52,160 nt of DNA, from contig DBGM01000008.1 in the NCBI GenBank assembly GCA_002295885.1, positions 10,520 through 62,679 of the forward strand. Reading direction: 5' to 3'. The notes beneath the pieces were generated by a model. That model saw only the letters and a list, made by a program, of their open reading frames with translations. It did no database searches and was not told the origin of the DNA. Below, in pieces: positions 32,315 to 41,009 of the stretch. How positions within the stretch are numbered: the stretch's first letter is position 1; the number at the start of each line of letters is the position of its first letter. A program made the position numbers and the translations under genes. This DNA is from Phycisphaerales bacterium UBA854 (GTDB taxonomy: Bacteria > Planctomycetota > Phycisphaerae > Phycisphaerales > SM1A02).

Positions 32315-34521
32315 TGACCTCGACGGCCATCCGGATCGCTGAACTCGTTCCCGCCGTGCCTCCGGTGCCGGTCGCGGAGGTCGTGGAGGCCACCAGTCAC
32401 TGGTGGGCCGGCTTCATCCTGTGGTTTCCACTCATCTCACTGGTCCTGTGCGGTCTCTGTGCGGCCTTCCGGGTCAGGTCCAAGCTGCCCGCATGGATCA
32501 CCATCGGCTCGCTGGCCTGTTCGTTCGTCCTCACGATCCTGCTCGGCAACGCCGAGGACGTGCCGGAACGCATCCTGCTGTTCGAGTGGATCTCGATGGA
32601 GTGGCTCGGGGGATCATTCGTCGCGAACTTCGCCCTCTACATCGATTCGCTCACCATTCTCTGGATGAGCTTCGTCACGGGGCTCGGAACCCTCATTGCC
32701 CTCTACGCCAGCGAGTACATGGAACCCGACGTGGGCAAGGGGTACACCCGCTTCTTCTCCGGGGTGAGCATCTTCCTCTTCGCCATGGGCTGCCTGGTCA
32801 TGGGCGACAACCTCCTCATGTTGTACCTGGGCTGGGAAGGCGTGGGCTTCGCCTCCTACTGGCTGATCGGGTACTACTACCGGCGACCGGAAGCGGTGGC
32901 CGCCGCCAAGAAGGCGTTCATCGTCAATCGAATCGGCGACCTGGGACTCGCGCTGGCGGTGTATCTGATCTGGGCCACGTTCGGCACCGTCCAGTACAAC
33001 GAGCTCATGACCATCATCCAGTCCGGCGACTTCTCCGAGGTCTACGAGGGTTGGTCGGTCAAGGCGATTCCGTACCTGCTGATGCTCGCGGCGTTCGGCA
33101 AGTCCGCCCAGCTGCCGCTGTACGTGTGGCTGCCGGACGCCATGGAGGGACCGACGCCGGTCTCCGCCCTGATCCATGCGGCGACCATGGTGACCGCGGG
33201 CATCTACCTCATCGCCCGGATGTATCCGTTCTTCCTGCTGGAGCCGGCGTCGCTGCATCTGGTGGCCTGGGTCGGCGGGCTCACGGCGCTGCTGGCCGCC
33301 ACCATCGGCATGGCCCAGTACGACATCAAGCGCATCTTCGCCTACTCGACGGTCTCGCAGTTGGGCTTCATGTTCCTGGGGCTGGGCGTGCTCACGACCT
33401 ATGGAGCCGCTTACCACGTCTTCACCCACGCCTTCTTCAAGGCCGTCCTCTTTCTGACCGCCGGAGCCGTCATGCACGGCTTCGCCGGGCAGCTGGATCT
33501 GCGCAAGCTCTCCGGACTTCGTCGCATGAAGGGATGGCGGATCGTGGCCTGGACGATGTTCGTGGGCTGCATCTGCCTGGCCGGGTTCCCGTTCACGTCG
33601 GGCTACTTCAGCAAGGACGCCATCCTGGCCGAGGCCTTCGTGACGCAGGGCCCCGGATTCCAGGTGCTGGGCTGGCTCGCCATCTTCACCGCCTTCCTCA
33701 CCGCCTACTACACGTTCCGGGTGTGGTGCCGCGTCTGTGCGGGCCCCGTGCACTACGAGCCCGGCGACGAGCTGCACGATGACGATCATCACGACGATCA
33801 TCACGACGATCATCACGATGACCACCACGGGGAGCACGGTTTCCATCCGCATGCCCCCCGGTTCGCCATCAACTTCGTGCTGGTGGTGATCTCCGTCGGC
33901 GCCCTGCTGGCCGCCGTCCCGTACTTCATGCCGAACGAGGTCGAGGGCATCAAGGGTGGATGGGTGGCGGACATGGTGCACGGTTCTTCCGCCGCCTCCG
34001 GTATCCCGGGGCACCCGGATCACCCGGGCAGCCTGTCGGACAGTGCCCACGGGGACGGTCACGCCCACCACGGAACCATTCTCGGGATGGATCCGCATTC
34101 CGCGATGTACTACATCTCCGGTGTGGTGGGTGGGGTGGGGCTGCTGCTGGCCTTCTGGCTCCACCTGTGGCGCCGTCAGGATGCGGACCGCCTGCGGAGC
34201 TGGCTGCTCTCACGGGCCTGGATCCGATGGCTGCCGGTCGCGATGGAGAACAAGTGGTACGTGGACGAGGTCTACCACGCCCTGGTCCGGGCCCCGTTGT
34301 GGCTGTTGGGTCACGTCTTCCACGCATTCGACCGCTACATCGTCGACGGCCTGCTGGTTGACGGCACCTCGAGACTGCCGCGTCTGCTGGGCCGCTGGTT
34401 CCAGCCCCTTCAGAACGGCCTGCTCCAGTCCTACGCCGTCACCATGGCCGGAGGCGCCGTCCTCATCGTGCTCATGATGGTGTTGATGATGCAGTTCTTC
34501 CAGGGAGGAGCCGTGCAATGA
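32311..34521 (+). CDS. nuoL: NADH-quinone oxidoreductase subunit L
   Basis: 736 residues, an antiporter-like proton-pumping subunit of the complex I membrane arm. The Mrp-antiporter core shows ESYWLIGYYYRRPEAVAAAKKAFIVNRIGD-like sequence (from LYLGWEGVGFASYWLIG), SAQLPLYVWLPDAMEGPTPVSALIHAATMV with the key Lys and His residues, and DIKRIFAYSTVSQLGFMFLGLG. The C-terminal part carries the lateral helix and last membrane segment. Odd: a His/Asp-rich cytosol- or periplasm-facing loop (about residues 489-512) built from GACGATCATCAC-type repeats. Overlaps nuoK and nuoM by 4 nt. Confidence 0.96.
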   Translation: MMTSTAIRIAELVPAVPPVPVAEVVEATSHWWAGFILWFPLISLVLCGLCAAFRVRSKLPAWITIGSLACSFVLTILLGNAEDVPERILLFEWISMEWLGGSFVANFALYIDSLTILWMSFVTGLGTLIALYASEYMEPDVGKGYTRFFSGVSIFLFAMGCLVMGDNLLMLYLGWEGVGFASYWLIGYYYRRPEAVAAAKKAFIVNRIGDLGLALAVYLIWATFGTVQYNELMTIIQSGDFSEVYEGWSVKAIPYLLMLAAFGKSAQLPLYVWLPDAMEGPTPVSALIHAATMVTAGIYLIARMYPFFLLEPASLHLVAWVGGLTALLAATIGMAQYDIKRIFAYSTVSQLGFMFLGLGVLTTYGAAYHVFTHAFFKAVLFLTAGAVMHGFAGQLDLRKLSGLRRMKGWRIVAWTMFVGCICLAGFPFTSGYFSKDAILAEAFVTQGPGFQVLGWLAIFTAFLTAYYTFRVWCRVCAGPVHYEPGDELHDDDHHDDHHDDHHDDHHGEHGFHPHAPRFAINFVLVVISVGALLAAVPYFMPNEVEGIKGGWVADMVHGSSAASGIPGHPDHPGSLSDSAHGDGHAHHGTILGMDPHSAMYYISGVVGGVGLLLAFWLHLWRRQDADRLRSWLLSRAWIRWLPVAMENKWYVDEVYHALVRAPLWLLGHVFHAFDRYIVDGLLVDGTSRLPRLLGRWFQPLQNGLLQSYAVTMAGGAVLIVLMMVLMMQFFQGGAVQ
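33775..33837 (+). repeat. 12-bp tandem repeats encoding a His/Asp-rich loop in nuoL
   Basis: About four copies of a GATCATCACGAC-type unit, reading DDHHDDHHDDHHDD, in the loop between two late membrane helices. The repeat length keeps the frame. Confidence 0.85.
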
Positions 34522-36095
34522 TGAGCTGGCTCCTCATCCTGCTTCCGCTCGCTGGCGTCGTGGCCGTCGTGCTGTCTCCGGCCCGCATGGCCAAGATCGT
34601 CGCGATGCTGACCACGCTGGTCGTCTTCGGCGTGAGCATCGCCGCGGCCGTCGGATTCGACGGCTGGGGCAAGGGCACCTGGGGACTGACCGGTTCGTTC
34701 GACTGGCTTTCCCGGTACGGGATCGAGATTCAGGTGGGGGCTGATTCGGTCTCCCTCGTCCTGGTGCTGCTCACCACCTTCCTGATGCCGCTTGCCGTGC
34801 TCGGCTCCTTCACATCGGTGCGGGAACGGCTGCGTGAGTACTACGGCTGGCTGCTCGGCCTCGAAGCGGCGATGCTTGGGGTCTTCCTGGCGAAGGATCT
34901 GGTCCTGTTCTACGTATGCTTCGAGTTCACGCTGGTTCCGATGTTCTTCATCATCGCGATCTACGGCGGTGCGAACCGGGCCAAGGCCAGCGTAAAGTTC
35001 ATGATCTACACCTTCACCGGTTCGCTGATCACGCTGGCCGCCTTCCTGTGGCTCGCCTGGTCCGCTTCGCAGGCCGCCGACGGCGCGTGGACATTCTCAA
35101 TCGCGGCGTTGACCGAGCATGCGGTCAGCGGGCTCGACGCGACTCAGCAGGGATGGCTGCTGCTGGCGCTGCTGATCGGCTTCGGCGTGAAGGTGCCGAT
35201 CTTCCCCGTGCACACCTGGCTCCCGCTCGCGCACACCGAGGCCCCGACAGCCGGTTCGGTCATCCTCGCAGGGGTGCTGCTCAAGTTGGGGACCTACGGC
35301 CTGTACCGCTTCATGCTGCCCATGTGCCCCGAGGCGGTGGTGACGTGGGCGCCGCTTATCGCGGTCCTGGCCATCATCGGCATCCTCTACGGTGCGTTGA
35401 TCTGCTGGGTCCAGACCGACGTCAAGAAGCTGGTTGCCTACTCGTCCGTCAGCCACCTCGGGTTCTGCATTCTCGGGCTGTTCGCCCTGAATCCGATGGG
35501 TCTGGAGGGTTCCATCCTCTACATGGTGAACCACGGCCTTTCCACCGGAGCGCTCTTCTTCCTGATCGGGATGATGTACGAGCGGTACCACACCCGTGAC
35601 ATGAATGCAGTGGGGGGACTGGCCGGACGCATGCCGATCTGGGCCTGCTTCATGGTCTTCTTCGTACTGGCCTCGGTGGGCCTGCCGGGCCTCAATGGAT
35701 TCGTCAGCGAGTTCCTGTGTCTCATCGCCGCCTTCGCGGCCGGCGACATGGGTGCCTATCCCGGTGTGCTCGGCCCGTGGTACGCGGCGATCGCTGCACT
35801 GGGCATGATCTTCGCCGCCATGTACCTGCTGATCATGGTGGGACGAATCGTCTTCGGGCCCGAGAAGCTTCCTCCCGGAACCCCGGACGAGGAACTCCTG
35901 CCGCAGGATCTCAGCGTCCGTGAGATCACGGTGCTGGTGCCGCTGGCCGTCTTCTGCATCGTGCTCGGAGTGCAGCCCTGGATCGTGATCGACGGCACGT
36001 CTGCGGCCGTGGCCGACACCCTGGCGGTGTACGAGCCCATCCTCGGCCAGGCGAAGTCGGCCGTGCAGGGGGCGCTGGTCGGAGGTGCTCCATGA
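34518..36095 (+). CDS. nuoM: NADH-quinone oxidoreductase subunit M
   Basis: 525 residues, about 14 membrane helices. A proton-pumping antiporter-like subunit. Typical stretches: FYVCFEFTLVPMFFIIAIYGG with the pump Glu, GVKVPIFPVHTWLPLAHTEAPTAGSVILAGVLLKLGTYG, and DVKKLVAYSSVSHLGFCILGLFALN with the key Lys. C-terminal FGPEKLPPGTPDEELLPQDLSVRE is the usual NuoM cytoplasmic tail before the last helix. Overlaps nuoL and nuoN by 4 nt. Confidence 0.97.
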   Translation: MMSWLLILLPLAGVVAVVLSPARMAKIVAMLTTLVVFGVSIAAAVGFDGWGKGTWGLTGSFDWLSRYGIEIQVGADSVSLVLVLLTTFLMPLAVLGSFTSVRERLREYYGWLLGLEAAMLGVFLAKDLVLFYVCFEFTLVPMFFIIAIYGGANRAKASVKFMIYTFTGSLITLAAFLWLAWSASQAADGAWTFSIAALTEHAVSGLDATQQGWLLLALLIGFGVKVPIFPVHTWLPLAHTEAPTAGSVILAGVLLKLGTYGLYRFMLPMCPEAVVTWAPLIAVLAIIGILYGALICWVQTDVKKLVAYSSVSHLGFCILGLFALNPMGLEGSILYMVNHGLSTGALFFLIGMMYERYHTRDMNAVGGLAGRMPIWACFMVFFVLASVGLPGLNGFVSEFLCLIAAFAAGDMGAYPGVLGPWYAAIAALGMIFAAMYLLIMVGRIVFGPEKLPPGTPDEELLPQDLSVREITVLVPLAVFCIVLGVQPWIVIDGTSAAVADTLAVYEPILGQAKSAVQGALVGGAP

Positions 36096-37651
36096 CCGAG
36101 AAGCTGATCTTCGTCATTCCTGAAGTCATCCTGCTTGCGGGCGTCGTGGCGGTGGCGATCCTCGGGCTGGTCCGATCCGCATCGCTTCGCAGCAAGGTTC
36201 CCTGGGTCGCCATGCTCTTCATCACCGCGGCGGGTGTCAGCATTCCGTTCGTCTTCACGGACGCACGGATCGCGGAGTCGACGCTCCTGCTGCCCGGACT
36301 CGGGCGACCCATGGGACTCGTGTCCTGCGTTGTCGCACTCTGTCTGGTCCTGATGACGGTGGGCCGCATCGACCGACGGTACGAGCGGGCCATCGCCGCG
36401 GGGCGCATGCCCTTCGATCCGCTCCGCTCCAATCGCGGCGAGTACTACGTGTTCTTCCTGTTGTCGCTGGCCGGCCTGATGCTGACCTGCACCGCCAGCG
36501 ACCTGATCTGGCTCTTCCTGGCCCTGGAACTGACGAGTCTTCCGACCTACGTGATGGTCGCGATGAGTCGGGGTTCCAAGCGTGCCCAGGAAGCCGCCAT
36601 GAAGTACTTCTACCTGGGGGCGATGTCCGCCGCGATGTTCCTCTACGGGTTCGCACTGCTCTACGGTGCGACGGGCACCCTCGAGCTTTCCGCGATGCGT
36701 GACGTCCTCGCCGCCCAGGCCGCCGACGGAGGCATCGGCATCCTTGCCGTCGTGGGCATGATGCTCGCTCTGCTCGGCATCGGCTTCAAGCTCGCCGCGG
36801 CCCCCATGCATCTCTACGCCGGGGACGTCTATGAGGGGGCCGCCGTGCACGTCACCGCGGTCCTCGGGTTCGTTCCCAAGGCGGCCGGCGCCGTGGCCTT
36901 CATGCTGCTGCTGTCGACCATCGGCTGGTTCGACGGCACGCCGCTCCCGCTTCCGATCCTCATCATGCTCTGGGTCATGGCGGTGCTGACGATGACCCTC
37001 GGAAACATCGGGGCCCTCCTGCAGCGATCCGTCAAGCGGATGTTCGCCTACTCGTCGATCGCCCACAGCGGCTACATCCTGGTCGGCATCATCGCCGGGC
37101 CCGGACTCGGATTCAATGCGGTCGTGCTCTACCTCTTCGTGTACGGGCTCGCGAGCACCGGAGCATTCGCCGTGCTCGCCTCGCTCCAGCGTGCCGACCG
37201 GGAGATCGAGGCCGTGGAGGATCTGGCCGGCCTGCGTCAGAAGCATCCCGGGATCTCGGCGGCGATGGCGATCACCTCCGGTTCACTGCTCGGATTCCCG
37301 CCGCTGCTCGGCTTCTGGGGCAAGCTGGCCCTGTTCGTCGCCGGTGTCGCTTCCGGGCATGTGGTTCTGGTCATCATCGCCGGCGTGAACAGCGCCATCA
37401 GTGCGTGGTACTACCTACGTCTGGTCGGCCTGCCGCTCATGTCGGAGCCGACCGAGCGAAGCGAGACCATCGATCGGTTCGACGCCCCCTGGGCCCGCAT
37501 CGCCGCGATCGGCCTGGCCGCCTCCATGGTGGTGCTGCCGATCTTCCTGGCCGGCATCCAGGACGAGACGGCGGTGGAGCGTCCGGCCGTCGAGAACAAC
37601 GCCGTGAGCATGCAGGATTCGTCCGTTCAGGACGAGGCCGCCGGTTCCTGA
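36092..37651 (+). CDS. nuoN: NADH-quinone oxidoreductase subunit N
   Basis: 519 residues, about 14 membrane helices. The third antiporter-like proton pump. WLFLALELTSLPTYVMVAMSRGSKRAQEAAMKYFYLGAMSAAMFLYG has the family Glu and the charged loop, LLGIGFKLAAAPMHLYAGDVYEGAAVHVTAVLGFVPKAAGA has the pump Lys, and RSVKRMFAYSSIAHSGYILVGI the second Lys. It ends the operon with a 25-bp convergent overlap with the following minus-strand gene, so no complex I genes follow here. Confidence 0.97.
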   Translation: MTEKLIFVIPEVILLAGVVAVAILGLVRSASLRSKVPWVAMLFITAAGVSIPFVFTDARIAESTLLLPGLGRPMGLVSCVVALCLVLMTVGRIDRRYERAIAAGRMPFDPLRSNRGEYYVFFLLSLAGLMLTCTASDLIWLFLALELTSLPTYVMVAMSRGSKRAQEAAMKYFYLGAMSAAMFLYGFALLYGATGTLELSAMRDVLAAQAADGGIGILAVVGMMLALLGIGFKLAAAPMHLYAGDVYEGAAVHVTAVLGFVPKAAGAVAFMLLLSTIGWFDGTPLPLPILIMLWVMAVLTMTLGNIGALLQRSVKRMFAYSSIAHSGYILVGIIAGPGLGFNAVVLYLFVYGLASTGAFAVLASLQRADREIEAVEDLAGLRQKHPGISAAMAITSGSLLGFPPLLGFWGKLALFVAGVASGHVVLVIIAGVNSAISAWYYLRLVGLPLMSEPTERSETIDRFDAPWARIAAIGLAASMVVLPIFLAGIQDETAVERPAVENNAVSMQDSSVQDEAAGS

Positions 37652-38475
37652 CGGCTGTTCCGTCGTCGCAGCAACGACATCTGAACGAGCAGGCCGGCGA
37701 TCGACAGTGCGATGAGCACCACGCTCGGAAGCGGTGCCCAGACGTCGACCAACTGGTGCGTGGGGGCGCCGATCATGGCCAGCAACCGGCTGATGCTGCC
37801 GATCAGAAGGATCGAACCGGCCACGGAGGTGACGAGCATCGCGGATGTCTTCTGGGCGAACGTGGCGAGGAGCAGTCCCAGCAGCAGCCCGCCGAGTACG
37901 CCACCTACGATGCTCAACTGGGTACGCGGCGACAGCAGCTGCCAACGGCCCCAGAGAGCGGTGATCCGCTCCACCAGATGCCTTCGAAGGGCTTCGGCCC
38001 GCTCCGTTGCGGCCGGAAGCAGGTTCGGTACCGCAGAGCTCGCATCGGATGCACTCGTGGCCGGAGCCGCGGGGGCCGGTTCATGACTTCCGGTCAACAG
38101 CATCCCCACTTCGGCCAGAGGTGTCGTCGGGATCCGGTCCGACGGAGGATCACCGGTCGGCGTTAGGGCAAGGAAGCACCAGATGGTCACGAATGCGACC
38201 GAGGCGCAGATGCCCGCCAGCAGGCCCGCCAGCAGGAGGCGGTAGATCGCCAGCCCCACGAGTCCGACGACCGCCGCGAAGACCGCCATGACGATCCACA
38301 GGGGGAAGCTGCCTCCGGTCTCGATCCAGGCCAACCATCCGATCATCGCTCCGAGGGCCATTCCCGCCAGGGCGATGCCCAGACGCAGCACCATCGAGCC
38401 CATGGCCCACAGCACGCCGCCGGCAAGCAGGGCCAGGCCGCAGCAGACGAATTGTTCCGTGTGTCCCGAGATCAT
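37627..38475 (-). CDS. Multi-pass membrane protein, function unknown
   Basis: 282 residues from the ATG at 38475; earlier in-frame starts would add a charged N-terminus and were rejected. About six hydrophobic segments: CCGLALLAGGVLWAMGSMVLRLGIALAGMALGAMIGWLAW at the N-terminus, then two more, a hydrophilic linker of about 60 residues (about 115-185), and a C-terminal group (QLSIVGGVLGGLLLGLLLATFAQ). It loosely resembles DUF4203-type TMEM proteins. No catalytic motif. It overlaps nuoN convergently and is divergent from the YyaL-like gene. Confidence 0.6.
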   Translation of the reverse strand: MISGHTEQFVCCGLALLAGGVLWAMGSMVLRLGIALAGMALGAMIGWLAWIETGGSFPLWIVMAVFAAVVGLVGLAIYRLLLAGLLAGICASVAFVTIWCFLALTPTGDPPSDRIPTTPLAEVGMLLTGSHEPAPAAPATSASDASSAVPNLLPAATERAEALRRHLVERITALWGRWQLLSPRTQLSIVGGVLGGLLLGLLLATFAQKTSAMLVTSVAGSILLIGSISRLLAMIGAPTHQLVDVWAPLPSVVLIALSIAGLLVQMSLLRRRNSRQEPAASS

Positions 38476-38528
38476 CGTCGAATACCTGTTATCGACCGGA
38501 TCCGAGTCCGACCTCCCATGGTGGGTGC

Positions 38529-38540
38529 TAGCATGCCCGG
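38529..38540 (+). promoter_or_regulatory. Leaderless-type promoter of the YyaL/DsbD-like gene
   Basis: TGC-TAGCAT (hexamer 38529-38534, extended -10) followed by exactly 6 nt and the ATG at 38541; no Shine-Dalgarno site. Confidence 0.5.
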
Positions 38541-40931
38541 ATGCACGATTTGACTCGATATCGGTGGGTCGCCGCTGCGGCTCTGGCACTGGGAGGATTG
38601 ACGATGGCCGATGACGGGGGACAGGACGGAGCACAGCCCAACCGGCTCGCCAAGGAGACCAGCCCGTACCTGCTGCAGCACGCCCGCAATCCGGTGGACT
38701 GGTACCCGTGGGGCGAGGAGGCCTTTGCCGCCGCCCGGGAGCAGAACAAGCCCATCTTCCTGAGCATCGGCTACTCGACGTGCTACTGGTGCCACGTGAT
38801 GGAGCGTGAAAGCTTCGAGAACGAAGCCATCGCGGACATCATGAACGAACATTTCATCTGCGTGAAGGTCGATCGCGAGGAGCGACCGGACGTGGACGAC
38901 ATCTACATGACCGGCGTGCAGTTGATGACCGGGGCGGGGGGCTGGCCGATGAGCGTCTTCCTGATTCCCGACACCCTCGAGCCCTTCTACGGCGGCACGT
39001 ACTTTCCACCCGAGGACGCTCCGCAACTGGGGCGTCCGGGCTTTCCCACCCTGTTGAATTCCATGCACCAGTACTGGAGCCAGCAGGAGGCCTCGCTGCG
39101 TGATCAGGGAGCGAAGCTGGCCGGTGCCATCCGGGCCCAGATGGATGTCGAGCGGGGTGCCGAAGTGCTGGCGCAGGAGCAGGTCGATGCCGCCCTGTCG
39201 CAGATGCTGTCGGGCTACGACCGGGAGCACGGTGGATTCTCCAAGGGGGCTCCGAAGTTTCCCATGCCCGTCAACCTCGAATTCCTGCTCGAGGCCGGCT
39301 GGTCCTCGATGCCGGTCCGCGACGCCGCGGTGAAGACGCTCGACCGCATGGCGATGGGAGGGATGTACGACCAGGTGGGGGGTGGATTCCACCGCTACAG
39401 CGTCGATGGTGAGTGGCTGGTTCCCCACTTCGAGAAGATGCTCTACGACAACGCGATGCTGGCGTCCGTCTACGCCCGCGCGGCGGAGGAGACCGGGGAC
39501 GAGTACTACGCCGAAGTCGCGGGCGAGATTCTCGACTACGTCCTGCGGGAGATGACCAGCGAAGGAGGAGCGTTCTACTCCGCCCAGGATGCCGAGTCGA
39601 ATGCCCGGGAGGGGGAGAGCTACCTCTGGACTCCCGAGCAGGTGCGGGCGGCGCTCGAGGCCGGTGGACTCGAATCGGATGCGGAGTTCACCCTGGACGT
39701 CTACGGTCTGGACGAAGGCACCAACTTCACCGATCCACATCATCCCGGAGACCCGCCCCGAAACGTGCTGCGTCTGGACGCTCGCCCCGAGAAGATCGCA
39801 TCCCGGCGGGATCTTCCACGCCGGGAGGTCCGGGACCGGTTCGAGCGCATCAACGAGGCGATGCTCGCGTACCGCGACACCCGTGACCAGCCCGGCACCG
39901 ATGACAAGGTCCTGGCCGGCTGGAACGGTCTGATGATCGGCGGGATGGCCGATGGAGGGCGTCTGCTCCGGGAGGCCCGCTACACCGAAGCCGCCCGTCG
40001 GGCCGCCGACGACGTGCTGGGCACCATGTGGTCGAGCCGGGATGGACTGATGCGGACGCGGCGCGGTTCCGAGGTGCGCATCCCCGCCTTCCTGGAGGAT
40101 TACGCGTTCATGATCCGCGGTCTGCTCCGACTCCACGAGGCGACGGACGATGCGATCTATCTGGATCGGGCCGCGTCGCTCGCGGCCCAGGCCCGGACGA
40201 GGTTCTGGGACGACGAGCGGGGAGGCTGGTTCGATACGCTCGAGTCGCAGCCCGATCTGTTCGTCCGGGGTCGATCGTTCTACGACGGAGCGGTTCCCAG
40301 CGCCAATGCGGTGATGATCAATGCCATGATCGATCTGCACGAGCGGACCGGCCGCAGCGAATACATCGAGGACGCGGCCGGTGCCCTGGCCGTCGTCAGT
40401 CCCGACGTCGTCGAGTCGCCCCGCAGCGTCATCCATTCCGTGCAGGCACTCCACCGGATGCTTCGGGATCACGCCGACCATCTCTCCGGGGAACGCAGTG
40501 GTGCGGCTGCGGTCAGGACCAAGAAATCCGGCTCGACCCACAAGGTGGCGATGGGAATCGATCAGCGGCAGCTTCGGCTCGCTCCCGGCGAGTCGGGGAC
40601 CGTGGTGCTGACCCTCGAGATCGACTCCGGCTGGCACATCAACTCGCCGGTCCAGACGGATCCCTTCGTGGTGCCGCTGGCCATCACGAGTCTGGCCAAC
40701 GGGGTCCGGGTGCAGGCCGACTATCCCGCTGGAGAGGCCTTCATGGGGCCCGACGGGCAGGTCAACGTCTATTCCCACACCGTCCAGATCCCCGTCACCG
40801 TGACCAGGACCGGGGACATCGGCCGCAGCGTGGGCTTCACGATAACCTGGCAGGCCTGCAACAACCAGAACTGCCTGATGCCCGTGACGACCTCGATTCC
40901 GCTCAAGGTGCTGCCTCCGGCCGGAGGCTAA
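38541..40931 (+). CDS. Secreted YyaL/DUF255 thioredoxin-domain protein fused to a DsbD-like C-terminus
   Basis: 796 residues. A short N-terminal signal peptide (YRWVAAAALALGGLTMADDG) implies export. Residues about 35-190 are the thioredoxin-like DUF255 domain (LLQHARNPVDWYPWGEEAF, CYWCHVMERESF with Cys81 and Cys84, KVDREERPDVD). The large middle part is an (alpha/alpha)-barrel-type region (PKFPMPVNLEFLLEAGW, VPHFEKMLYDNAMLASVYA), as in YyaL/spermatogenesis-associated protein 20. The tail (about 678-796) resembles DsbD alpha domain: GWHINSPVQTDPFVVPL and WQACNNQNCLMPV with a Cys pair (about 773 and 778). The fusion suggests an envelope thiol-redox role; the substrate is unknown. Confidence 0.82.
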   Translation: MHDLTRYRWVAAAALALGGLTMADDGGQDGAQPNRLAKETSPYLLQHARNPVDWYPWGEEAFAAAREQNKPIFLSIGYSTCYWCHVMERESFENEAIADIMNEHFICVKVDREERPDVDDIYMTGVQLMTGAGGWPMSVFLIPDTLEPFYGGTYFPPEDAPQLGRPGFPTLLNSMHQYWSQQEASLRDQGAKLAGAIRAQMDVERGAEVLAQEQVDAALSQMLSGYDREHGGFSKGAPKFPMPVNLEFLLEAGWSSMPVRDAAVKTLDRMAMGGMYDQVGGGFHRYSVDGEWLVPHFEKMLYDNAMLASVYARAAEETGDEYYAEVAGEILDYVLREMTSEGGAFYSAQDAESNAREGESYLWTPEQVRAALEAGGLESDAEFTLDVYGLDEGTNFTDPHHPGDPPRNVLRLDARPEKIASRRDLPRREVRDRFERINEAMLAYRDTRDQPGTDDKVLAGWNGLMIGGMADGGRLLREARYTEAARRAADDVLGTMWSSRDGLMRTRRGSEVRIPAFLEDYAFMIRGLLRLHEATDDAIYLDRAASLAAQARTRFWDDERGGWFDTLESQPDLFVRGRSFYDGAVPSANAVMINAMIDLHERTGRSEYIEDAAGALAVVSPDVVESPRSVIHSVQALHRMLRDHADHLSGERSGAAAVRTKKSGSTHKVAMGIDQRQLRLAPGESGTVVLTLEIDSGWHINSPVQTDPFVVPLAITSLANGVRVQADYPAGEAFMGPDGQVNVYSHTVQIPVTVTRTGDIGRSVGFTITWQACNNQNCLMPVTTSIPLKVLPPAGG

Positions 40932-40943
40932 TCCGGATCCCGG

Positions 40944-40971
40944 TTGACAGGGCGGTCTCAGGGACCACAAT
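40944..40971 (+). promoter_or_regulatory. Promoter of the POT transporter gene
   Basis: TTGACA (40944-40949), a 16-bp spacer and CACAAT (40966-40971). The start near 40978 leaves about a 32-nt leader; the AGGAGG before the ATG at 41010 is a Shine-Dalgarno site. Confidence 0.5.
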
Positions 40972-41009
40972 CGGCACTTGATCCCCGATCCCCGGTCCAG
41001 GAGGCCACC

